From the NCBI GenBank assembly GCA_018061485.1, contig JAGOUA010000010.1, positions 1-20,061 of the forward strand: a stretch of 20,061 nucleotides of DNA, written 5' to 3'. The position numbers were made by a program, and so were the translations under genes. Shown piece after piece: positions 6,185 through 13,946 of the stretch. Under the pieces are notes generated by a model. The model was not told the DNA's origin. It was given only the letters and a program-made list of their open reading frames with translations, and did not search any database. How positions within the stretch are numbered: the first letter of the stretch is position 1; the number at the start of each line of letters is the position of its first letter. The stretch comes from Patescibacteria group bacterium (GTDB lineage Bacteria; Patescibacteriota; Patescibacteriia; 2-12-FULL-60-25).

Positions 6185-9121
6185 TTAATTCAGTTTACGG
6201 AACTCGCAGATCGACTTAAAGTCACAATACTTACACACAAACGGCTCGGGCGTCGGAGCAAAATTCGAAGAAGCGATTGCCTCCATTCTCCCCTCGATCG
6301 TCTCGAGAAAACTCGTGCGTTTTTTGTCGTTCATAGGCTCCACTTCGGCGATCTGCCAATCCATCACGTAGACATACATCAGCGATGTGACGCGGTGTCC
6401 TTGCCCCTCGAGCGCGAGTTGATACAAGTGCAACTGTTCCTTGTCCTCGGTTTTGAGCTCGTCTTTTGCCGAACCTGTTTTATAGTCAATCACGCGTAAA
6501 GAGCCGTCCGGCAATTGGTCGATGCGGTCAATCGTTCCCTTGATGGAATACTTGCCAAACACAAGAGTAAAGGGTTTTTCTACAGCCAATACCTCGAATG
6601 GCTTGGTGCGACATTCGTGTAAAAAGTAACGTACAGCTTCCCACCCACGCTTTTTGTACTCATCATGTTTTTCTCGATCTGGATACCATTGATCATCCCA
6701 CGTTTCCAGATAGATCTCGCGCGCTTCATCGTCCGTGACCGAAAATCCCGCCGAAGGCATGGCTCGCATCCCCTCAAACATATTCCCCTGTTGCGGAGCA
6801 TTACGCGACCTGTGTAGAGCAAGAACATGCTCAAACGTGCGGTGAATCGACTGCCCAAAGCTCTTTTGATACGTCCCGATTTTTGGCAAACGATAGATGT
6901 GCTCAAATTTGTACTGCAGCGGACACTTACGAAACGCCGCTAACTGCGTAAAGCTAAAGCGCTTTTTGAGTTCGTAGTGTACCAAATCGCTCACCGGCTC
7001 ATCTTCTAAGGCTGGAGCCTGCGACAGACTATCCAAAAAGTGACTCGACCCCGTTTCTTCTGGTAGTTCAACGGCAGCCTCGCCAAAAAAGATCGACGGC
7101 TTTTTATCCCGCGTTCCACCGTAATTTCGCGCCCCCGTGAGCGTCAGCGACTCTTTCGCGCGGGTCATCGCCACATAAAACAAGCGGCGCTCTTCTTCGA
7201 TGTGATGATCACCCTCTGGAAGACGCTCGGTCAAAAGACCGTTCGGAAACGGGATCGCCTCTGGACGAGCACGCGACGGAAAGCGCTGATCAACCATCGA
7301 TACTACGTAGACATGCTTGTACTCAAGCCCTTTTGACGCGTGTACGGTGAGAATACGCACAAACTCCGGACCAGCCTCCGCGTCAAAAGTAAGCGCCCCC
7401 TCTTCACCCGCATCCAACTCCAAACGAAACTCCTCCAAAAAATCACGAAGATGCGGATCTTGCACCGCTGTCTCATAGCGACGCATCCGTTCGGCAAAGC
7501 CGTTCAAGTGCTGAATACTCTCTTGTTTTTCGCGCTCGGTTCCTTTCATGAGATGCGCTAAATATCCCGTTTCTTGCAAAGCCGCTTGCAGTACTTCCGT
7601 TGGTGGACGTCGCCGTGCTACTTGCGCAATTTCTCCAATATCCCGAACCAGCCGACCCACTCGCTCGCGCCCAGCATCACTTACCTCACCCATCTTCCCG
7701 CCTTCGGCGACATTCACTAGCGCTTGCCACAATGAGACCCCCTTACGACGAGCCTCATGCAAACATTCTGCGCGATCTTTTTCGCTGATCGCGTACGATG
7801 GTAAACCGAGCACACGCCACACCGCCGCCGATTCGTGATACCCGTCTACAAGCGACAAGATCGCCTGCATATCCAATACCGTTGGTTTTGTATAAAGCCC
7901 CCGAAGCGCCAAAAACTGAAACGGAATGTTTTGACGCTCGCACGCGCGGACAAACGGCGTCGCCCCATCATTCGAACGAACAAGAATCGCAAAATCATTC
8001 CATGTCAGCGTCGTATCCGCCTGCTTGCGTTTATGAATATCACGCACCACCTGCTCGGCCTCTGCCTGATCTGACGCTGCCCAAATCGCCCGTACCTCGC
8101 CCCCTTCTCCTGCCATTGCTCGCAGCTCTTTATCGATACCCAAACGCACTTCTAGGCGATTGGGATCGTTTTTGCGAATCGCGGTATACGCCGTGGTCAG
8201 AATCTCCTTTTTTGAACGGTAATTTTCTACCAAAGCGACGGTTTTCGCCTCAGGAAAATCATCACGAAACTGCAAAATATTTGCCAAAGACGCACCGCGA
8301 AACTTATAGATCGCTTGGTCATCATCGCCCACCACCGTGATATTTTTCTGCTCTCCGGCAAGAAGCTTCACAAGTTCATACTGCGCCCAGTTGGTGTCCT
8401 GAAACTCGTCCACCATGATATGCGTAAACTGCTCCCGATATTCGCGCAAAATACGGGGACGTTCGCGCAATAACCGCAACGTCTCTAAAATCAAATCACC
8501 AAAATCCAAAAAGCCTTGCTCACGCAATAATCGCTGATACAAGCCGTACACAGCGGCTAACTCACGCAAACGCTGACGCTCCGTATCAGCCTCTTCGCCC
8601 TCACCAAGATTCGCCTCTTCGGCAAATGCGGCGTAGCGTTCCGGCGTTATTCCTTCATCTTTTGCGCGCGAAATATGGCTCATGATCGCTCGCAAAAATT
8701 TAGTAGGATTACCCAGCGGTTTGTAATACTCAAGCGGTAATTCGTTGATATGACGCCGCAACAACAACCAACCCTCGGTACCCGTCAAAAGCTTGGCATG
8801 CGTCGGTAAGCCGATATCTAAGGCATGGGCCTCAAGTAGACGCTGACAAAATCCATGGAAGGTCGCAATCCAAAAATCATACGCCCCGGCCGGAAGAAGC
8901 CCGAGCACGCGATCTTCCATTTCGCCCGCCGCTTTTTCGGTAAACGTTAAAGCAAGTACCCGTTCAACGGATGATCCAGGCTGACCAACAAGTCGCGCGT
9001 ATCGCCGTGTGAGCACGGTGGTCTTTCCTGTGCCTGCGCCAGCCACAATCAAGAGCGGTCCCGCATCATGCTCGACCGCGACACGCTGGGCATCGTTCAA
9101 CCCTTCAAGAAGCTGCTCCAT
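6185..9121 (-). CDS. UvrD/PcrA-type helicase fused to a RecB/AddB-type nuclease
   Basis: The 978-residue protein combines a superfamily-1A helicase with a PD-(D/E)XK nuclease. Helicase motifs are in order: Q-motif region LNDAQRVAVEHD, Walker A AGAGTGKTT (27-35), Ia LTFTEKAA, Walker B VDEFQDTN (237-244), III VVGDDDQAIYKFRGA, IV LVENYRSKKEI, V TVHASKGLEYKHVYV and VI ERRLFYVAMTRA. The nuclease spans about 723-978: Cys733 (RKCPLQY), His760 (GQSIH), Asp865 (KGTIDRID), Asp879-Lys881 (IDYKTG), Gln896 and Tyr900 (QLHLYQ). It ends with Cys963, Cys966 and Cys972; together with Cys733 these match the Fe-S cluster of AddB- and Cas4-like nucleases. It probably works in double-strand break end processing in place of RecBCD or AddAB, which is an inference. 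It follows murG by 63 bp and precedes DUF721 by 1 bp. Confidence 0.92.
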   Translation of the reverse strand: MEQLLEGLNDAQRVAVEHDAGPLLIVAGAGTGKTTVLTRRYARLVGQPGSSVERVLALTFTEKAAGEMEDRVLGLLPAGAYDFWIATFHGFCQRLLEAHALDIGLPTHAKLLTGTEGWLLLRRHINELPLEYYKPLGNPTKFLRAIMSHISRAKDEGITPERYAAFAEEANLGEGEEADTERQRLRELAAVYGLYQRLLREQGFLDFGDLILETLRLLRERPRILREYREQFTHIMVDEFQDTNWAQYELVKLLAGEQKNITVVGDDDQAIYKFRGASLANILQFRDDFPEAKTVALVENYRSKKEILTTAYTAIRKNDPNRLEVRLGIDKELRAMAGEGGEVRAIWAASDQAEAEQVVRDIHKRKQADTTLTWNDFAILVRSNDGATPFVRACERQNIPFQFLALRGLYTKPTVLDMQAILSLVDGYHESAAVWRVLGLPSYAISEKDRAECLHEARRKGVSLWQALVNVAEGGKMGEVSDAGRERVGRLVRDIGEIAQVARRRPPTEVLQAALQETGYLAHLMKGTEREKQESIQHLNGFAERMRRYETAVQDPHLRDFLEEFRLELDAGEEGALTFDAEAGPEFVRILTVHASKGLEYKHVYVVSMVDQRFPSRARPEAIPFPNGLLTERLPEGDHHIEEERRLFYVAMTRAKESLTLTGARNYGGTRDKKPSIFFGEAAVELPEETGSSHFLDSLSQAPALEDEPVSDLVHYELKKRFSFTQLAAFRKCPLQYKFEHIYRLPKIGTYQKSFGQSIHRTFEHVLALHRSRNAPQQGNMFEGMRAMPSAGFSVTDDEAREIYLETWDDQWYPDREKHDEYKKRGWEAVRYFLHECRTKPFEVLAVEKPFTLVFGKYSIKGTIDRIDQLPDGSLRVIDYKTGSAKDELKTEDKEQLHLYQLALEGQGHRVTSLMYVYVMDWQIAEVEPMNDKKRTSFLETIEGRMEAIASSNFAPTPEPFVCKYCDFKSICEFRKLN

Positions 9122-9184
9122 ATAGCCTCAGTCTGGCGAAGATGCACCGGACGAGCAACCTACCAAAAAAGTGGCGTAAACTCG

Positions 9185-10333
9185 CTATTCTTGGTCGATA
9201 CCACCCTGATCGCTCTCGTATTCGTGCTCATGATCACAAGCAGCATCGTGCTCATGCGCGGACAGAAGCTCTTGAATCACCTGAGCAAGCGCCTGACCCT
9301 GATCCGTTGGAAGCACGTCTTGCGCATGATCCACCGTTCTTCGTGCAAAGGCAGGATCTCGAAGATACCGCTCGATTGCCCGCTCTACTCGTTCAGCGAA
9401 TGCGGAATCACGCTGATCCAATACCAAAGCCCCCTCCGCTTGCGTAAATGGCCGAGCGTTCGCCTCCTGATGGGATTGCGGAATCGGTACAATCACCATC
9501 GGCTTGCGAAGCTCCACCGCTTCAGAGATCGTCCCCATCCCTCCACGACACACCACAACATCCACCGCGGCGTACACGAGCGCCATTTCGTGCGGAAGGC
9601 AGAGCTCCCGCTGAACGACGCCCACATGAGCCAACGGGGTCTGGTTCTTGCCCCTTCCCGTCAGGTGTACGAGTTGCCAGCCTCGGGCTAACCATGATTC
9701 ATAGACCTGATCAACCAGCTGATTCAGGGCCTGCGCCCCCGTTCCTCCGCCTAGTATCAAGATCGCGGGCTTTTGCGGATCTAGCCCAAGTTCACGCAAG
9801 GCTCGTGCCCGCGATGGCAATCGATCAAGAGAAAACTGCACCGGCGTAGGCAATACCTCTGTGATGACGTCCGATCCAAACGGCGGACGATCATAGGTGA
9901 ATGAGGTACTCACAAAGTCACACCACGGCGCCGTAAAACGACTGGCTAACCCAGGAAGCGCATCCAGCTGATGCGCTAAACAGGGAATACCCAACCCTCT
10001 CGCGGAACGAATCACGGGAACGGCGGTAAATCCACCCGCGCTCACAATCAGGTCTGGACGTTCTTTCCGTAAAAACCGACGAGCGCGCCACCACGCACGG
10101 GCGTATCGCCATGGAAAGGCGACCAAGCCCCATGAAAGAAATCGCGGGATCTTCGCGACGGGCAACGCAAGAAACGCGAATCCACGCGCGCGTACAAGCT
10201 CCCGTTCAGGACCGTCAGGCGTTCCCACCCACACCCCCTCGAGAGCAGGGTCTTCTTCACGCAACCGATCCCACACCGCAAGGAGCGGCGTCACAGGACC
10301 GAGCGTTCCTCCTCCGGTAAAACAGATCTTCAT
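9185..10333 (-). CDS. murG: MurG, lipid II-forming N-acetylglucosaminyltransferase
   Basis: MurG transfers GlcNAc from UDP-GlcNAc to lipid I at the inner face of the membrane, giving lipid II. The 382-residue protein has the two Rossmann domains of family GT28, with ILILGGGTGAQALN (second glycine loop) and VVVCRGGMGTISEAVELRKPMVIVPIPQSHQEANA (donor site). The first glycine loop reads TGGGTLGPVTP (6-16) in place of the usual TGGGTGGHxxP, so the conserved Gly-His pair is replaced by Leu and Pro. The last 23 residues are rich in His, Asp and Glu (HEHDAACDHEHEYE) and extend past the family end. Its ATG overlaps the ftsW stop by 4 bp (ATGA), so translation is probably coupled. The product call is firm; activity with the altered loop is assumed. 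Confidence 0.93.
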   Translation of the reverse strand: MKICFTGGGTLGPVTPLLAVWDRLREEDPALEGVWVGTPDGPERELVRARGFAFLALPVAKIPRFLSWGLVAFPWRYARAWWRARRFLRKERPDLIVSAGGFTAVPVIRSARGLGIPCLAHQLDALPGLASRFTAPWCDFVSTSFTYDRPPFGSDVITEVLPTPVQFSLDRLPSRARALRELGLDPQKPAILILGGGTGAQALNQLVDQVYESWLARGWQLVHLTGRGKNQTPLAHVGVVQRELCLPHEMALVYAAVDVVVCRGGMGTISEAVELRKPMVIVPIPQSHQEANARPFTQAEGALVLDQRDSAFAERVERAIERYLRDPAFARRTVDHAQDVLPTDQGQALAQVIQELLSAHEHDAACDHEHEYESDQGGIDQE

Positions 10334-11451
10334 ACGCGACGACTTTGTTCACGAGGAATAGCGGCTAATAATCCCATCAAACCCAACAAGATCGTCATGG
10401 CCGAACCACCGTGCGAGACAAACGGCAATGTGACTCCCGTCATAGGAAGCAAGCCCGTCATCGAACCAACGTTTAACACGAATTGGATAAACAGCATGGT
10501 ACCAATACCGGCCGCAAGATACATCCCAAAGGGATCACGAGCCTCTCGAGCAATGCGCACCGCCTGATACACCAGAGCGCTATACATCATGACAAAAAGC
10601 ACGATACCTATAAAACCAAGCTCCTCGCCAATGACGGCAATAATCGAGTCCGCCTCCACTTCTGGAAGATATAAGAACTTCTGTCGAGACTCTCCATACC
10701 CAACCCCCATCCACCCACCCGATCCAATCGCAAGGAGTGCCTGGTTGATGTGATACCCCTTTCCCATCGGATCAAGCTCTGGGTAGAGAAACGTCATGAA
10801 ACGCGCTGCACGATAGGATGACGTGCGGATCAAAAAGGCGATCAATCCCCCGCCAGCGAGCGACATCCCTAAAAACCATCGAATAGGCGCGCCCGAAAGA
10901 AAGTAGAGCACGAGCGCCGTTCCCAAGATCACGGCCATCGATCCCGTGTCGGGCTGCATCACCAAGAGCAGTACCACCGCGCCCACCGATCCCGCAAAGG
11001 GGATCACCCCTTCTTGAAACGAGTGAGCATCCGAGCCCTTGCGAGCCGCAAGCCACGCTGCGAGGTACAGCAAAAACGTGAGCTTTACCACCTCCGAAGG
11101 CTGAAACCCTAAGGGGCCAAGCGCGACCCAACTCAACGCTCCTCCGCGCATCTGACCCACCCCCGGAATATAGACGAGCAATAATGCCGTAATAGACGCC
11201 ACAAAGGCCGCAAACGCAAACCGCTTCCACACTTTGTATTCCACGAGCGCTAGTACAGCAAACAAGCCCAATCCAGGAAGTACGCCGTTTAAGAGCTGTC
11301 GTTTTACAAAGAAGTATGCCGAGTCTCCATGTTGCGTAGAAGCCGCCGCTGTCGCCGACAGAAGCATGACTAACCCAAACACTAACAGGGCCGCGGATAA
11401 TGCCACGGTTCGTCCATCAAGCCCCTGTATCCTACGCCACAACAGCGACAT
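10330..11451 (-). CDS. ftsW: FtsW, SEDS-family peptidoglycan polymerase
   Basis: FtsW polymerises lipid II at the division septum together with a class B penicillin-binding protein. From the ATG at 11451 the protein has 373 residues and about ten membrane helices. Family signatures are GALSWVALGPLGFQPSEVVKL, MQPDTGS, the GYHINQALLAIGSGGWMGVGYGESRQKFLYLPEVEADSI loop (the SEDS signature) and LLPMTGVTLPFVSHGGSAM. An earlier in-frame start at 11526 lies inside mraY and adds a non-homologous segment; a perfect TATAAT 6 nt before 11451 supports the shorter form. RodA is the close alternative. The place between mraY and murG favours FtsW. Confidence 0.93.
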   Translation of the reverse strand: MSLLWRRIQGLDGRTVALSAALLVFGLVMLLSATAAASTQHGDSAYFFVKRQLLNGVLPGLGLFAVLALVEYKVWKRFAFAAFVASITALLLVYIPGVGQMRGGALSWVALGPLGFQPSEVVKLTFLLYLAAWLAARKGSDAHSFQEGVIPFAGSVGAVVLLLVMQPDTGSMAVILGTALVLYFLSGAPIRWFLGMSLAGGGLIAFLIRTSSYRAARFMTFLYPELDPMGKGYHINQALLAIGSGGWMGVGYGESRQKFLYLPEVEADSIIAVIGEELGFIGIVLFVMMYSALVYQAVRIAREARDPFGMYLAAGIGTMLFIQFVLNVGSMTGLLPMTGVTLPFVSHGGSAMTILLGLMGLLAAIPREQSRRV

Positions 11452-11457
11452 GCGCGT

Positions 11458-11463
11458 ATTATA
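11458..11463 (-). promoter_or_regulatory. ftsW: -10 box of the ftsW-murG promoter
   Basis: A perfect TATAAT on the minus strand ends 6 nt before the ftsW ATG and overlaps the mraY stop codon. It predicts a leaderless ftsW mRNA made independently of mraY. The -35 region is weak. Confidence 0.6.
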
Positions 11464-12505
11464 ACCGATCAACCAATGCAATGACACCTCCGATACCAGC
11501 GCACATAAACGATAGCAGCCATGCACGCATCACGATCTGTGGTTCGGGCCAACCAAGCGCTTGAAAATGATGATGAATCGGCGAGCTATGAAACAGCTTT
11601 TTGCCTCCACGAAGTTTTTTACTGGTCATCTGAAGAATCACCGAACCGCTTTCCAGCACAAAGGGCAACCCAATCACCAGCAAGAGCAGCGGCTGATTAG
11701 TCATCAACGCCACAATCGCAAGAAGCGTCCCCAACGACATGGCGCCTGTATCCCCCATAAACACTTTCGCCGGATGAATATTAAACCACAAGAATCCCAC
11801 CAAACCACCGATCACCGCCGCACAGAGTGTGGCGATATCTGTTTGACCCTGCGCCCATGCAATGATGGTATACGCCCCAAAAGCGGCAATCAGTGGTCCG
11901 CCCACCAACCCATCCAAGCCATCCGTGAGATTCACGGAATGCGAAGTCGCCACAATCGTCACCAAAAAGAAGGGGATATACAGCCAGCCGATCTCGAACG
12001 TTCCCATAAACGGAACATGCAGATGCTCCCATCCAAGCTTGCTATAAAACCACCATGCACCAATCACCGCCACAAACAAGTAGGACAATAATCGATGACG
12101 CGCTCGCAATCCGCCGCCCTTTGGGCCCCAGCGACGAATGTTCCAGTAGTCATCCACCAGTCCGATCAAGCCGGCGCCAACCAACGAACCGAGAGGAATC
12201 CATGTTTGCTCACGCGATAAAAACGACAAGCGACACGCTCCCGATTCTGGAAACAAGGCACAACCGAGCGCAAACGCCAGCGCTAAAAAGAGGGCGACGC
12301 TCCAAATAATCACCCCACCCATAGTAGGCGTTCCTTCTTTTGCTTTGTGCAGTTCCGCCATGATAGGGGCGCTTGCCGCATCACGAATACTTTTTCCCAT
12401 TTTCTTTGCCACCAACCATCGAATCAATACAGGCATTCCCGCGAACGAGAGCAATGCTGCTAGCGCCATCACCGTCAAAGGCTGAAGAACCGAGAGATAC
12501 ACCAT
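11459..12505 (-). CDS. mraY: MraY, phospho-N-acetylmuramoyl-pentapeptide transferase
   Basis: MraY joins UDP-MurNAc-pentapeptide to undecaprenyl phosphate, forming lipid I in the inner membrane. From the ATG at 12505 it has 348 residues with about ten helices. Family motifs are KEGTPTMGGVII, GLVDDYWNI (catalytic Asp pair), SHSVNLTDGLDGL, FNIHPAKVFMGDTGAMSLG and the HSSPIHHHFQALGWPE loop. The frame stays open to a GTG at 12553; I prefer 12505 because the N-terminus then matches short MraY proteins (one helix before the first loop) and because an extended -10 lies between the two starts. No murF precedes it and no murD follows, unlike the classical cluster. It ends inside the ftsW -10 box. Confidence 0.94.
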   Translation of the reverse strand: MVYLSVLQPLTVMALAALLSFAGMPVLIRWLVAKKMGKSIRDAASAPIMAELHKAKEGTPTMGGVIIWSVALFLALAFALGCALFPESGACRLSFLSREQTWIPLGSLVGAGLIGLVDDYWNIRRWGPKGGGLRARHRLLSYLFVAVIGAWWFYSKLGWEHLHVPFMGTFEIGWLYIPFFLVTIVATSHSVNLTDGLDGLVGGPLIAAFGAYTIIAWAQGQTDIATLCAAVIGGLVGFLWFNIHPAKVFMGDTGAMSLGTLLAIVALMTNQPLLLLVIGLPFVLESGSVILQMTSKKLRGGKKLFHSSPIHHHFQALGWPEPQIVMRAWLLSFMCAGIGGVIALVDRL

Positions 12506-12543
12506 ACGAAGAACAGGAAGAATGAAGAGGGCAAAACAGGTCC

Positions 12544-12552
12544 ATCCTAGCA
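12544..12552 (-). promoter_or_regulatory. mraY: Possible extended -10 promoter of mraY
   Basis: TGCTAGGAT on the minus strand combines TGn with TAGGAT (4/6 match). It lies 38 nt before the ATG at 12505 and overlaps the alternative GTG start at 12553. There is no visible -35 box. Confidence 0.35.
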
Positions 12553-12628
12553 CAGGCGCAAGAAAAAACCATAAACCCTCTCTAAAAAACGGCTACGGCA
12601 CCCTGCATGACATGATCCTTGCCATCAT

Positions 12629-12662
12629 CCGCCTATTACAACGCGGCGATCTCTAGGCGGTG
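12629..12662. repeat. Short inverted repeat after the 127-aa membrane protein
   Basis: CCGCCTA and TAGGCGG are perfect 7-bp arms with a loop of about 18 nt, overlapping the stop codon of the minus-strand gene ending at 12653. There is no T run, so it is not a clear terminator. The remaining bases up to mraY show nothing else. Confidence 0.3.
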
Positions 12663-13036
12663 GGAGTATTCACAAGAAGGAGATAAAGCAGCGCTATACC
12701 CCAAGGAAGCGACCACACCCCAAGCCACACTAAGATCGCCTGAGCGAGCATGGCATCACGTCGAAATACCCCATACGCCGCTAATACCCCTCCGATACAC
12801 GCCACAAGCCACACAACCGGCCAAGCAAAGACCCAAACCCACGAACGAATATCGTCGATTCCTGTGTAGACATTCGTATGAAACACAAAGGTGGACCCAC
12901 GAACATACGGGATCACACGCGCAAAAAATACCCCGGATACTACAGAGACAACCGTCACCAGAGCGAGAGAAAATGCCCGAAACCAAGGCTTTTGCCAAGC
13001 GAAACGCGCCGATACGCTCCAAGCTTCCTTTTGCAT
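12653..13036 (-). CDS. Small three-helix membrane protein, 127 aa
   Basis: From the ATG at 13036 the protein has 127 residues with three likely membrane helices: FRAFSLALVTVVSVVSGVFF, WVWVFAWPVVWLVACIGGVL and AILVWLGVWSLPWGIALLYL. Between helices 1 and 2 is an outer loop with FVFHTNVYTGIDDI, a pattern that recurs in small Patescibacteria membrane proteins I have seen (recollection, not a search). An RRD stretch between helices 2 and 3 points inward. The start at 13036, rather than 13054, is set by a TATGAT box 6 nt upstream. It is divergent from murI and precedes mraY. Function unknown. Confidence 0.75.
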   Translation of the reverse strand: MQKEAWSVSARFAWQKPWFRAFSLALVTVVSVVSGVFFARVIPYVRGSTFVFHTNVYTGIDDIRSWVWVFAWPVVWLVACIGGVLAAYGVFRRDAMLAQAILVWLGVWSLPWGIALLYLLLVNTPTA

Positions 13037-13042
13037 AAAAAT

Positions 13043-13051
13043 ATCATAGCA
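13043..13051 (-). promoter_or_regulatory. Extended -10 promoter of the 127-aa membrane protein
   Basis: TGCTATGAT on the minus strand is a strong extended -10 (TGn plus a 5/6 box) placed 6 nt before the ATG at 13036, predicting a leaderless mRNA. Confidence 0.6.
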
Positions 13052-13086
13052 CATCTGGCGAAAGCCTCCGCAACTACCTACCCATC

Positions 13087-13095
13087 TGCTAGGGT
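13087..13095 (+). promoter_or_regulatory. murI: Possible extended -10 promoter of murI
   Basis: TGCTAGGGT (TGn plus TAGGGT) ends 8 nt before the murI ATG. It lies back to back with the promoter of the divergent membrane-protein gene. There is no clear -35 box. Confidence 0.4.
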
Positions 13096-13103
13096 GTTGG
13101 TAT

Positions 13104-13946
13104 ATGCGTATCGGTGTGTTCGATAGCGGCTTAGGCGGGCTCTTGATCCTACGAGCACTTGTTCACGCGATGCCGGAACACGCGTATCGCTATCTTGGCG
13201 ACACAAAGCGCGTGCCCTATGGCGATCGTTCTCCAGAAACCATTCGCACCTTTACCCACGAAGGCGTAGCTGCCCTTGTTCAACAAGGGTGCTCCGTGAT
13301 TCTCCTCGCCTGCAACACAGCGTCCGTCCATGCACTTGCGTTTTTACAAGCGCGATACGCTGATTCGCATCCGCACGTGCGAATATTGGGCATGATCGAG
13401 CCCTCGCTTCAAGCAATCCCCTCCTTTCGTCAAACAAAGATTGGTATTCTCGCCACCCAAGCTACGGTAGATTCTGGGTTTTTCGTAGAAGCGCTGCGAC
13501 ACCGTGGATACACCTCTATCAAGCAACAAGCCGCACCGCTTCTTGTTCCCGCCATCGAGCAGAACATGCTTCGCTATAGTCAACCCATCTTGTATCACTA
13601 TCTTCAACCTTTTGCGGGCAAGATCGACATCCTCCTTCTTGCCTGCACGCACTATCCTCGCGTAAAAACACGGATCCGCGCCCATCTTGGTCCAAAGATT
13701 CGTGTTCTTTCGCAAGATGAGTTCATCGTACCCTATCTACGCGAACAACTCCGCAATTTCGAGACCCCTACCGACAGCAAACAAGAGCCCCCTGTTATTC
13801 AGGTAACGGATATCACCCCTTTATACAGACGCCTCACCAAGCAATGGTTTGGTGCAACAACTGTATTGGAACACGTTACCCTTGCCCCCGTGTGTACACC
13901 TCTCCCCCAAAACCCGAAGAGCGCGTCAACCGATAGTCCGGCGTAA
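13104..13946 (+). CDS. murI: Glutamate racemase
   Basis: MurI converts L-glutamate to D-glutamate for the peptidoglycan stem peptide, in the cytoplasm. The 280-residue protein begins with the canonical IGVFDSGLGG (Asp7) and has the two catalytic Cys in LLACNTAS (Cys70) and LLACTHYP (Cys181, followed by His183), plus YLGDTKRVPYGDRS, which matches the family D-N/T-x-x-PYG pattern. Length is normal, with a tail of about 25 residues after the last family strand. The last 71 bp overlap the end of apbE on the other strand. The gene stands apart from mraY but is the only plus-strand gene in this part, with its own likely promoter. Confidence 0.96.
   Translation: MRIGVFDSGLGGLLILRALVHAMPEHAYRYLGDTKRVPYGDRSPETIRTFTHEGVAALVQQGCSVILLACNTASVHALAFLQARYADSHPHVRILGMIEPSLQAIPSFRQTKIGILATQATVDSGFFVEALRHRGYTSIKQQAAPLLVPAIEQNMLRYSQPILYHYLQPFAGKIDILLLACTHYPRVKTRIRAHLGPKIRVLSQDEFIVPYLREQLRNFETPTDSKQEPPVIQVTDITPLYRRLTKQWFGATTVLEHVTLAPVCTPLPQNPKSASTDSPA

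Noticed and set aside
7798..8340. Plus-strand frame of 180 codons inside the helicase gene
   Set aside because: It is antisense to conserved helicase motifs, with Pro/Arg/His-rich composition; a shadow frame.
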